This document shows positions 1-6,647 of a DNA stretch of 12,301 nt, piece after piece. Within the stretch, counting starts at the first letter, position 1. The number at the start of each line of letters is the position of its first letter. Source of the stretch: CAYRFE01 sp964423645 [NCBI: uncultured bacterium] (GTDB lineage Bacteria; Macinerneyibacteriota; Macinerneyibacteria; Macinerneyibacteriales); NCBI GenBank assembly GCA_964423645.1, contig CAYRFE010000033.1, positions 1-12,301 on the forward strand. Direction: 5' to 3'. Position numbers and translations under genes: made by a program. Below the pieces are notes generated by a model. That model made no database searches. It saw nothing but the letters and a program-made list of their open reading frames with translations, and was not told the DNA's origin.

Positions 1-443
1 AATATGGCGACGATGCGCTGCTGCTCGGGGAGGGATTTCGGAAAGAGAATTCTAATTTGATTTAATAGCCGATAATGCCTTGCATATCCTAAACTTCCCA
101 AATTGATATTTTGTAGAAAATAATAGAAAAACCTTGGCTCAATACTGCTTTTTGGTTGCAATATCTTTACACCATCAGCTCCCAAGACAAAATCAAAATC
201 AACATACTTTAAAACTTGAGTGTGGTCGCCAAATATCACAATTGGTTTTTTGACCTTGAATAAATCATCAGCATTATCCCAATATCCATTTATGAATTCT
301 TGTTCCTGTGAAATTATGGGAAATTCGCCTTCTTCAAGAAAATCTTTCCTTTGGATTTTGCTTGTATAAACCACCTTTTCAATACAGTCCTCAAATTCTT
401 TTACTTCCCACCCCTGTGGTAATTTCATAGTCGTATCGCTCAT
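1..443 (-). CDS. hsdS: Type I restriction-modification specificity subunit HsdS (partial, 5' part)
   Basis: HsdS recognises the DNA target for the HsdM/HsdR complex. I read 147 codons from an ATG at 443 to the left edge, where the gene continues out of the window. The part seen fits one target-recognition domain: a start like KLPQGWEVKEFED, an FPIISQ segment near residue 42, an ARHYRLLNQI stretch near 121-130 and the junction motif LPEQQRIVAI at 138-147, which normally opens the first conserved helix. The start at 443 is chosen because its ATG overlaps the hsdM stop as ATGA. A second ATG at 428 (residue 6) is possible. Typical HsdS proteins are about 400 residues, so two thirds are missing here. 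The target sequence cannot be inferred. Confidence 0.85.
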   Translation of the reverse strand, partial: MSDTTMKLPQGWEVKEFEDCIEKVVYTSKIQRKDFLEEGEFPIISQEQEFINGYWDNADDLFKVKKPIVIFGDHTQVLKYVDFDFVLGADGVKILQPKSSIEPRFFYYFLQNINLGSLGYARHYRLLNQIRILFPKSLPEQQRIVAI

Positions 444-1924
444 ATCATATCCGCTATTTTTTTCAGTATTTCCGCACTTTCCTCATCCAGCATTTTCATT
501 TCTTCCAAAATTTCCTGCGGTTTGCGTAACGCGGTTTCTTCTTTTTTGTTGGGATTTTTTACGCTGAGGTCGTATGTCTGCGTTGGTAAAGACGTTGTAT
601 GCAGCGTGTCTACGGATACTGTCCATGAATTTTCGCTCTCTGCCTTTGTTTTCTGCAATGCCACGAACTCTGCAAGATCGTTCTCATTCAGCGGATTGGT
701 CTTCCCGAGATTGCGGTCGAGATTCAGCTGGTAATACCATATTTTCCGCGTAGGCGCACCCTTTTCAAAGAACAATACAACCGTCTTTACGCCTGCTCCG
801 CTGAACACTCCGCCCGGCAGATCAAGCACGGTATGCAGATTACAGCTTTCGAGCAAGAGCTTACGCAGGCTTACGGAAGCATTGTCGGTATTGCTTAAGA
901 ACGTATTTTTGATAACGATACCGGCTCTCCCGCCGGCTTTGAGAATCTTTATAAAATGCTGTAAAAACAGAGAAGCCGTCTCGCTCGTCTTGATCGGAAA
1001 GTTCTGCTGCACTTCGGCACGCTCTTTCCCGCCAAACGGAGGATTGGCTAGCACGACGTCGTAACGGTCTTTTTCCTGTATATCGGTGATATTTTCAGAC
1101 AGCGTATTGGTATGCAGAATATTGGGCGCTTCGATGCCGTGCAGAATCATATTCATGATGCCGATGATATACGCAAGCCCCTTTTTCTCCTTACCGTAAA
1201 ACGTGCGCGTCTGCAATGCCAGCATGTCATTTGTTGAGAGAGAGTTCAAACCCCTTTCACTCGGATTCTTCAAATATTCAAACGCCTCGCATAAAAATCC
1301 CGCCGACCCCACCGCGCCGTCGTAGATAGTATCGCCGATATGCGGATCAACTACTTTCACGATCGTTCTGATGAGCGCACGAGGTGTGTAATACTCGCCG
1401 CCGTTGCGCCCGGCATTGCCCATATTCTGAATCTTAGATTCGTATAAATGCGACATTTCGTGTTTTTCCACACTCGACCGGAATCTGAGTTCGTCTATCA
1501 GGTTGATCGCTTCACGCAGATTATACCCGCTATGAATCTTATTTTTCAGTTCGCTGAATATCTCGCCGATCTTGTATTCTATCGTATTGGCATGCTCGGC
1601 ATCGGCTTTGAACTTTTTCAGATACGGAAATAGTTTGTGATCCACAAATTCCTTGAGATCCTCGCCGGTCATAGCTACTTTGTGATCCGGTTGACCGTCC
1701 TTAGTTTTGGGCACCGCCCACGTATTCCACCGAAATTCAGGCGCGATGATGTAGGTATATGCTTTCCCTGTCAGATCCGCGGCAGCTTTTTTATCCTTTT
1801 CCAGATCATCCAGATATTTGAGAAACAGTATCCATGATGTCTGCTCTACATAATCAAGCTCGCTGCTACAGCCCGCATCTTTCCACAAGATGTCGTCGAT
1901 ATTTTTAAAGGTCTGTTCAAACAT
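440..1924 (-). CDS. hsdM: Type I restriction-modification DNA methyltransferase subunit HsdM
   Basis: HsdM is the N6-adenine methyltransferase subunit; with HsdS it methylates the host recognition site. The 494-residue product has the usual length. It opens with an HsdM N-terminal helical domain (about residues 1-150), followed by GEYYTPR at 176-182, a SAM-binding motif I at 202-210 reading DGAVGSAGF, and the catalytic motif IV NPPF at 294-297. A Lys/Glu-rich helical tail closes the protein. Motif I departs from the commoner DPACGTGGF form, but I recall DGAVGSAGF from other type I M subunits, so I take the enzyme as active. GGAG lies 7 nt before the ATG. It starts 17 nt after the DUF262/DUF1524 gene and its TGA overlaps hsdS, so it is part of the same operon. 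Confidence 0.93.
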   Translation of the reverse strand: MFEQTFKNIDDILWKDAGCSSELDYVEQTSWILFLKYLDDLEKDKKAAADLTGKAYTYIIAPEFRWNTWAVPKTKDGQPDHKVAMTGEDLKEFVDHKLFPYLKKFKADAEHANTIEYKIGEIFSELKNKIHSGYNLREAINLIDELRFRSSVEKHEMSHLYESKIQNMGNAGRNGGEYYTPRALIRTIVKVVDPHIGDTIYDGAVGSAGFLCEAFEYLKNPSERGLNSLSTNDMLALQTRTFYGKEKKGLAYIIGIMNMILHGIEAPNILHTNTLSENITDIQEKDRYDVVLANPPFGGKERAEVQQNFPIKTSETASLFLQHFIKILKAGGRAGIVIKNTFLSNTDNASVSLRKLLLESCNLHTVLDLPGGVFSGAGVKTVVLFFEKGAPTRKIWYYQLNLDRNLGKTNPLNENDLAEFVALQKTKAESENSWTVSVDTLHTTSLPTQTYDLSVKNPNKKEETALRKPQEILEEMKMLDEESAEILKKIADMI

Positions 1925-1941
1925 GGTTTAACTCCGTTTTT

Positions 1942-3786
1942 TTAATTTTCAAACTGCAATACTTCTTCCTCATTGTCATTATCCGTATCAACAAACTGTC
2001 CTTCTTCCTCATTACTTATTTCACGATGAATAGTTTTACCCATAGCCTTTTCAATACGATTGAGTATTTGCTCTTTTCGGTCTGCAAAAAAACCGTAGAA
2101 ATCATCGGCATATAATTTTTCAGGATCGAGTACATGTGAGCATAATATTTTCAAAAATTCTTCTTCGTCGACTTTAGCATGCTTAATTACGCGCTGAAGA
2201 TATTTCCCCGGGGCATCTCCGCTGACAATTCTGTTTGTCCTGCCGGATAATGGAGTTTTATTTATAATGCAATCAAAATCATATCGTGGAATTTTATTTT
2301 TCTCACACCATGCAACAGGGAAGATATGGTGAATATCGATGGATTCCGAAAAGTAAGTACTTAAATCAATTTTCGTCGCAGTCAACCAGTCTTTTGTACC
2401 ATCATCCATGAGAAGCGCATATACACCTTTATACGCCGCACTGTTGCGCGTTCTCAGTGTGTGCAACCGCGATGGTGAGAAGTTGGCATCATAAATCGTT
2501 TTCGGCAACGGGCCATCCCGCTCGATCCATTCTACAACCTGCGGCAAATCCAACGCATAACGAGTTTCATTTGCCGAGCCGTACAGTTCGCCGAATACGC
2601 CGCACCAGAACCATTGCATTAGTTTGTTTTTATTACCTATTGCATCGGCTCTATCCCCAAGCACCGCATAAATGGCAGATAGCGGTATAAGAATTGTGTT
2701 ATACGGTAAATCTCGAGCATGGAAAAAATGATTTTCAAGCAGTAATTTAGATGCTTTAATAAATCCCTGAACAACCACTTCGCGATACTTCATATAATCG
2801 CTAAGAGTTAATGCAAGCATATCTTTTCGCTTACAGCTGACTGCCGGAATATCTTCCATATTTTTATTCATTTTTACATAATTAAGTTTTCTGTGATACG
2901 TCGTAAGCAATGTTATCGATTGAATAAGATCGGTATTGCTCACATTTGTTAATAAAGGATAACTTTTAAATTTTTGTTTAAATTCAGTCCAATCCTGTTT
3001 CAGATCAAATTCATCTGAAGCAAATGTAGCTGTCAGGAGTTCAAAAACTGTCAGTGAAACTCCGCCGGTATTTACTTTTTCAAACACTTGGCACACGGCT
3101 TCTTTCGGATTATCTTTTTTCATAACAATGACCGGAAGCATATAGTGCGTAAAACTGTTGATAATTTTTTCTTCAAAAGCATCCCAAAATTCCACCTTCT
3201 CGCTGTCGTGTTTCCAATACTGATTATATCCTTTTCTCCAAATACTATATTCATCGACCATAGCTACCGGATACATAAGATTCTCATATTCATATTCTTC
3301 TTTCGAAAGATCCAATACAATATCTCGGCCAATATTTGCTGTAACCTGCTTATTTTCATTCATCGATATAATTGCTTCTTCAAGATCAAAATTATTATCC
3401 ATAGCCTTTTTCATATCAATATAATACCACCGTTTAATTTCATAATTTTTCTCGTTTCGGGTAAGCACGATTTCATTACTAATGATTGTCTGAAATAATG
3501 ATGTAATGCGTTGCTGACCATCAAGAATAAGTAATTCCGGTTTTACGGGCGAGTTTAATTTTACGCCTTCAACCGGTTTGGTTTTAAAACGCACACTGTC
3601 ATTCCCCGTTTCCAACAACATAACCGCACCGATAGGGAACGATTTAGCAACGCTGGCAAGTATTCCTTTAATACGATTATCATCCCAGACCCATCCGCGT
3701 TGAAAATCAGGCAGTTGGATTTTACCGGAATTAACATCTTTCAGAATGTCATATAAACCACGTTTTATTGAATCGAAAGACTCCAT
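1942..3786 (-). CDS. DUF262/DUF1524 protein, GmrSD/SspE-like modification-dependent nuclease candidate
   Basis: This 614-residue protein fuses the two halves of the GmrSD family. The N-terminal DUF262 part has IQLPDFQRGWVW at 23-34, a DGQQR motif at 89-93 (a ParB-like nucleotide-handling motif) and FEKVNTGGVSLTVFEL at 235-250. The C-terminal DUF1524 part has the His-Me-finger/HNH signature DIHHIFP at 484-490, and Asn509 lies in the following NKTPLSGRTNR segment. In known relatives (GmrSD, SspE), nucleotide hydrolysis is coupled to cutting of modified or phage DNA. That activity here is inferred from family. AAGGAG lies 6 nt before the ATG, and it follows the GIY-YIG gene by 12 nt. Its placement directly before hsdM suggests an accessory restriction activity in the type I locus. 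Its target is unknown. The acidic tail (591-608) is unexplained. Confidence 0.85.
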   Translation of the reverse strand: MESFDSIKRGLYDILKDVNSGKIQLPDFQRGWVWDDNRIKGILASVAKSFPIGAVMLLETGNDSVRFKTKPVEGVKLNSPVKPELLILDGQQRITSLFQTIISNEIVLTRNEKNYEIKRWYYIDMKKAMDNNFDLEEAIISMNENKQVTANIGRDIVLDLSKEEYEYENLMYPVAMVDEYSIWRKGYNQYWKHDSEKVEFWDAFEEKIINSFTHYMLPVIVMKKDNPKEAVCQVFEKVNTGGVSLTVFELLTATFASDEFDLKQDWTEFKQKFKSYPLLTNVSNTDLIQSITLLTTYHRKLNYVKMNKNMEDIPAVSCKRKDMLALTLSDYMKYREVVVQGFIKASKLLLENHFFHARDLPYNTILIPLSAIYAVLGDRADAIGNKNKLMQWFWCGVFGELYGSANETRYALDLPQVVEWIERDGPLPKTIYDANFSPSRLHTLRTRNSAAYKGVYALLMDDGTKDWLTATKIDLSTYFSESIDIHHIFPVAWCEKNKIPRYDFDCIINKTPLSGRTNRIVSGDAPGKYLQRVIKHAKVDEEEFLKILCSHVLDPEKLYADDFYGFFADRKEQILNRIEKAMGKTIHREISNEEEGQFVDTDNDNEEEVLQFEN

Positions 3787-3798
3787 ATCAATCTCCTT

Positions 3799-4437
3799 CT
3801 ATTTTATCCCCAGATAGTATTCCAGAGTTTTAAAATCAAACTGTTTTGCATTTGTTTTCCACAATTCATTAACAAGCCACAATCCTCCCCGTCTGATTTT
3901 TTCTTTCGGTGAACAATTTCCCAACCATGTCACCGATGGTTTACATTCGTCACACAACGAGACGATGGAAATAATCATTGCTTCAAGGTTTAATCGTATT
4001 GCCGTTTGTTCTACTTCAAAAGCAATAAATGAAAAATTCTCCTGAATAAAAGCAGATACCTGTTTTTCAACTTCAGTTTGTTTTGCCTTATCAACGCTAT
4101 TACCATACTTTTCACGATTCAATTTTGTTGTAAGATCATACTCCCAGTATGTAATAAAAGAATCGTTGTTTTTTGTAAGAATAGCTCTACCGATATTTTT
4201 CCTGAATATACTACGGTCTTTATTTTCATTCAAAAAATGCTGTTTCAATCGTGACCGTAATTGATTTACACCCGTGTGAGTACCCACGCGCACTATTCTG
4301 TCTCCATCGTGTCCTTCTTCGCCTTTTTCAAAAAGCACATATATGCCATTTAAAGGAATTTCCATCTCATTAAAGGGAAATCTATGTCGTTTTACTGCAT
4401 GAAACAGATGGTGCAGTCTTTCGCACTCACGTGACAT
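3799..4437 (-). CDS. GIY-YIG nuclease-like protein
   Basis: The 212-residue product looks like a compact GIY-YIG fold protein. GIYVLFE at 31-37 supplies the first motif. RIVRVGTHTG at 47-56 is a divergent YIG (VRVG). RSRLKQHF at 61-68 holds the Arg and His expected on the next helix. LEAMIIS at 151-157 gives the metal-binding Glu (E152). All key positions are occupied, so a nuclease function is plausible but unproven. The C-terminal 60 residues do not match anything I know. GAAAGG lies 7 nt before the ATG. The start overlaps the end of the DUF6884-like gene by 11 nt and the stop is 12 nt before the DUF262/DUF1524 gene, so the three are translated together. It could instead be a structural or DNA-binding relative that has lost cleavage. 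Confidence 0.7.
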   Translation of the reverse strand: MSRECERLHHLFHAVKRHRFPFNEMEIPLNGIYVLFEKGEEGHDGDRIVRVGTHTGVNQLRSRLKQHFLNENKDRSIFRKNIGRAILTKNNDSFITYWEYDLTTKLNREKYGNSVDKAKQTEVEKQVSAFIQENFSFIAFEVEQTAIRLNLEAMIISIVSLCDECKPSVTWLGNCSPKEKIRRGGLWLVNELWKTNAKQFDFKTLEYYLGIK

Positions 4438-4849
4438 TTTTCAACCTTTCAGTGAGCCATTCAAGCTGTTTGCCGATCTGCAATCCTTCCATTGGTATTG
4501 AATAATGTGCAATATGCGGCAATAAATTTTTGCGATAATTATTTCCTGCCAGAAATACAAACTTGTCGTTCTGTAAATCAGCTACTTTTTTCAGTTGTTG
4601 TAATACCTCATCAGCCCACAATAGATTTTCTTTTTTTGACATGTCGTTGAGCGTTTTATCATACGGTTCAATTTCTTTTTTTAAATCAACTAAACCATAT
4701 AAGGCTGATAGTATATAAATGGAATCTGGTTTTAAAGACTCAGCATAGTGAAGATTTTTTTTAAATAACGGGCTGCAATATAAATCTTTCGCTTGTGATT
4801 TGTTTTCCCGTTTTTTACTCACGCATGATATTAGAACAATAGTTTTCAT
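4427..4849 (-). CDS. Small DUF6884-like protein, first gene of the defence-like operon
   Basis: I recognise this 140-residue protein as resembling the DUF6884 family, which has no firmly known biochemical role. Visible marks are LISCVSKKR at 6-14, a DLYCSPLFKK segment at 22-31, ILSALYGLV at 46-54, EPYDKTL at 61-67 and FLAGNNYRKNLLP at 99-111. This is an alpha/beta layout with conserved Cys9, Lys12/13 and Tyr105-Arg106 that could form an active site. There is no signal peptide or membrane segment. AAAGGG lies 7 nt before the ATG. It is the first gene of the operon, behind a possible promoter at 4886-4914, and its end overlaps the GIY-YIG gene. Members are often seen next to phage and restriction genes, from memory. 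The function is not assigned. Confidence 0.65.
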   Translation of the reverse strand: MKTIVLISCVSKKRENKSQAKDLYCSPLFKKNLHYAESLKPDSIYILSALYGLVDLKKEIEPYDKTLNDMSKKENLLWADEVLQQLKKVADLQNDKFVFLAGNNYRKNLLPHIAHYSIPMEGLQIGKQLEWLTERLKNVT

Positions 4850-4885
4850 GTCGAAACCCTTTCTAAACGCATCACCACCAACCCA

Positions 4886-4914
4886 ATACTACCCGAATAT
4901 GCAAGCATTCGCAA
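4886..4914 (-). promoter_or_regulatory. Possible sigma70-type promoter of the defence-like operon
   Basis: On the minus strand TTGCGA (4914-4909) and TAGTAT (4891-4886) are separated by 17 nt, each matching four of six consensus bases. A transcript would start near 4879, giving a leader of about 30 nt ahead of the gene starting at 4849. The match is moderate and the region is AT-rich, so chance cannot be excluded. Apart from this I see nothing in 4850-5012. Confidence 0.4.
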
Positions 4915-5012
4915 GTATATAGTGCGCGTAATTTTGAAGCAATGTGAGCTTGGGCGATGAATGATGATCGAGTTCTAATCCCATCGAATTCGGGGGGATT
5001 ATAAAATCGACG

Positions 5013-5054
5013 CAACGCGTTTGTAGAGACGTAGCATGCTACGTCTTTACGGGT
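5013..5054. repeat. Palindromic repeat type A, copy 1
   Basis: This 42-bp unit recurs without a single change at 5201-5242. Its core, 5023-5050, is a 28-bp inverted repeat centred on GCATGC with one mismatch between the arms (GTAGAGAC against GTAAAGAC). It lies between the defence-like operon and the lysine genes and is not coding. Confidence 0.9.
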
Positions 5055-5072
5055 AAAAAAAGGCATAATTCT

Positions 5073-5124
5073 CAATTAACAGTAGGACAGATAATCCTGT
5101 GTCCCTACGATGCAACCACCGATT
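5073..5124. repeat. Palindromic repeat type B, copy 1
   Basis: An imperfect inverted repeat of the form GTAGGACAG...CTGTGTCCCTAC with a short AT loop. It is preceded by CAATTAAC and followed by a GATGCAACCACC flank. It is similar along its length to 5532-5585, with scattered substitutions, and so is a diverged copy of the same element. Confidence 0.75.
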
Positions 5125-5137
5125 CTTAACACATATA

Positions 5138-5166
5138 GAAAAGACGGGTTTGAAACCCGTCTCTAC
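5138..5166 (-). terminator. Palindromic repeat type C, copy 1, terminator-like on the minus strand
   Basis: The segment 5142-5162 is a perfect inverted repeat with 10-bp arms (AGACGGGTTT) around one central base. Read on the minus strand, the GC-rich stem is followed directly by TTTTC, which is the layout of a weak intrinsic terminator. It would stop read-through from the lysine genes into the defence-like operon. A related copy sits at the end of the peptidase gene (5648-5680). Confidence 0.5.
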
Positions 5167-5200
5167 AGAATATCATAAAACAATAAAAATCAGTGTAAAA

Positions 5201-5242
5201 CAACGCGTTTGTAGAGACGTAGCATGCTACGTCTTTACGGGT
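5201..5242. repeat. Palindromic repeat type A, copy 2
   Basis: Identical over 42 bp to 5013-5054. It is followed by GATGCAATCACTCGATC, the same kind of flank that follows the type B copies, so repeat types are joined in modular fashion. Confidence 0.9.
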
Positions 5243-5255
5243 CTTGTATCTCTCG

Positions 5256-5338
5256 ATGCAATCACTCGATCTCCTAGTAAGGGCAATTCATGAATTGCCC
5301 CTACCTACGCGTTTACGCATTTCCCCCTCTTTGCAAAA
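5256..5338. repeat. Direct repeat with 20-bp palindrome (type D), copy 1
   Basis: About 82 bp repeated at 5569-5651 with roughly seven substitutions. It contains the perfect palindrome GGGCAATTCATGAATTGCCC at 5281-5300 and a CCCCCTCTTTGCAAAA segment. In this copy that segment is completed into a hairpin (arms CCCCCTC/GAGGGGG, 5323-5346). The same 20-bp palindrome returns at 5594-5613 and 7947-7966. Confidence 0.9.
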
Positions 5339-5355
5339 TGAGGGGGATAGAAAAC

Positions 5356-5480
5356 GGCCTTAAAAAATCAGTGTGAAGCAATTCAAGGACTTTTTCGTTA
5401 AAAAACAAATACTGTTTGAGCGCAGCGAGTTTATTTGTTTTAGAAAAAGTGCGTAGAATTGTAGCTGATTTTTTACAGCC
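5356..5480. repeat. Large imperfect inverted repeat, about 125 bp
   Basis: The arms 5356-5411 and 5431-5480 are complementary over several blocks: TAAAAAATCAG, CAATTC, ACTTTTTC and ACAAATA all recur in reverse complement and in matching order. The loop 5412-5430 reads CTGTTTGAGCGCAGCGAGT. A transcript from either strand would form a long hairpin. No ORF of coding character is present, so a MITE-like element or a structured RNA are both possible. Confidence 0.75.
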
Positions 5481-5492
5481 TTGACTTTTTTG

Positions 5493-5520
5493 TTGCTTTT
5501 TGTGTCAAGACAAAAAGCAA
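5493..5520. repeat. Short perfect hairpin
   Basis: Arms TTGCTTTTTGT (5493-5503) and ACAAAAAGCAA (5510-5520) are perfectly complementary around a GTCAAG loop. It directly follows the 125-bp inverted repeat and precedes type B copy 2. No clear terminator layout on the minus strand. Confidence 0.75.
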
Positions 5521-5531
5521 GGCAGGATTTC

Positions 5532-5585
5532 CAATTAACATTAGGACACAAAATCTTGTGTCCCTATAATGCAATCACTCAATCT
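5532..5585. repeat. Palindromic repeat type B, copy 2
   Basis: It carries the inverted repeat GGACACAA...TTGTGTCC, preceded by CAATTAAC and followed by AATGCAATCACTCAATC. This is the diverged partner of 5073-5124. It runs straight into type D copy 2. Confidence 0.75.
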
Positions 5586-5651
5586 CCTAGTAAGGGCAAT
5601 TCATGAATTGCCCCTACCTCTGCGTTTACGTGTAACCCCCTCTTTGCAAAA
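5569..5651. repeat. Direct repeat with 20-bp palindrome (type D), copy 2
   Basis: Second copy of 5256-5338, with the same 20-bp palindrome at 5594-5613. Its final CCCCCTCTTTGCAAAA half-hairpin is cut short and fused to type C copy 2, unlike the first copy. Confidence 0.9.
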
Positions 5652-5672
5652 AGACGTGTTTGAAACAAGTCT
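5648..5672 (-). terminator. Palindromic repeat type C, copy 2, acting as a likely terminator
   Basis: On the minus strand the TAG stop of the peptidase gene (5675-5673) is followed at once by a stem with 10-nt arms (one mismatch) at 5672-5652 and then a T-run to 5648. The position and layout fit an intrinsic terminator for the lysine gene block. The stem is not very GC-rich, so it may be leaky. It is related to 5138-5166. Confidence 0.5.
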
Positions 5673-6647
5673 CTACAAGATTATCTGCCCTTTACTGATG
5701 ATCTGCACCCCGTCACACCACACATCAGGTGATGAAAACACCCCGTCCAAATGCACACCGCATGCGATCACTCCCCCGAAACTGCTGTTACTCCCAAGCG
5801 CGATATGAGCAGTGCCGCATACCTTCTCGTCTTCAAGGATATTACCGATGATACGTGCTTTGGGATTCGTGCCGATCGCAAACTCCGCCAGCTGAAACGC
5901 CTCACTTCCCGCATCACGCAGTACCGCGTCTACTATTTGAGCGCTTTTTTTGCCGCGAATAGAGGTCGCATAGCCTTCGCGAAACGATAGGGTAATACGC
6001 TCCCCCTCAAGCTTCCCTACACGACCGAATAGCGTGGGTTGATCCGGTGTCATACTCAGGTCAACCACAACCTGCCCCTCTGCAGAGCCTTCCACAGGCG
6101 CGATCATCACCTCACCGTCGGGTAAATTGACAAACGCCCCGGGATAATTGCACACCCCGTCAAGCGAATACCATGTCCGCCCTTCTGCAGAAAAGGTAAG
6201 GTCGGTACCGGACGGACTACACACGCGAATCATGCGAGATCCGTGTAATAACGCACGTAAACGCGTATGCACCGCCTGTAATGCGTGATAATCGATATCG
6301 ATACACCGTAAAAATATATCATCGGTGATACCGGGAAGTGTCGCCACACGTGCACCGTTCTTTCGTGCCGCTACCATCGCTTTTGTATGACTTACCGACA
6401 TGGTGGTCGGCGCAATGATCACATCGGCACGCATGCAGTCGGCTGCGGCTTCATCGGGGATCTCGTCGCCGTCGTAGCGCCCTATCGGGATCATCCTGAA
6501 CCTCGTTGTCGTGACCGCGATACTTGCGTCATACACCGCACGAGCAATATGCTCACGCTCGCTATCGGTAATGATCAACACGCTCTCTCCCGGTCGCACT
6601 GCACAACATTCGCGAATGATTTTTTGCGCGATCAATGCGCTACTCAC
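5673..6647 (-). CDS. M29 (aminopeptidase T/COG2309)-like metallopeptidase homologue
   Basis: The 324-residue protein resembles the aminopeptidase T group of metallopeptidases (M29), which remove N-terminal residues using two metal ions. PDGEVMIAPVEGSAEG (176-191), AEFAIGTNP (254-262), LEDEKVCGTAHIALG (271-285) and HLDG (299-302) give the expected ligands E179, E255, H281, H299 and D301. The catalytic Tyr seven residues after the His is not seen, and the protein is shorter than classical M29 enzymes (about 400 residues), so the substrate is uncertain. The start is GTG, overlapping the lysA-like stop as GTGA, with GGAG 7 nt upstream. It is the last gene of the lysine block. The block lacks dapE, so a role in removing the succinyl group or in peptide turnover is inference. 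The last codons and stop run into a repeat. Confidence 0.75.
   Translation of the reverse strand: MSSALIAQKIIRECCAVRPGESVLIITDSEREHIARAVYDASIAVTTTRFRMIPIGRYDGDEIPDEAAADCMRADVIIAPTTMSVSHTKAMVAARKNGARVATLPGITDDIFLRCIDIDYHALQAVHTRLRALLHGSRMIRVCSPSGTDLTFSAEGRTWYSLDGVCNYPGAFVNLPDGEVMIAPVEGSAEGQVVVDLSMTPDQPTLFGRVGKLEGERITLSFREGYATSIRGKKSAQIVDAVLRDAGSEAFQLAEFAIGTNPKARIIGNILEDEKVCGTAHIALGSNSSFGGVIACGVHLDGVFSSPDVWCDGVQIISKGQIIL

Noticed and set aside
4965-5000. tRNA 3' end suggested by GTTCTAATCCC
   Set aside because: No matching acceptor, D or anticodon arm can be formed on either strand.
4872-5075. Minus-strand 67-codon open frame upstream of the defence-like operon
   Set aside because: It begins inside type A repeat copy 1 and crosses the likely promoter; no motif and no ribosome binding site.
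5360-5551. Minus-strand 63-codon open frame
   Set aside because: It is wholly made of the 125-bp inverted repeat, a hairpin and a type B repeat, so it is an artefact of repeats.
5013-5651. CRISPR-like array
   Set aside because: The repeats are palindromic elements of several kinds at irregular distances with no uniform spacers and no cas genes nearby.
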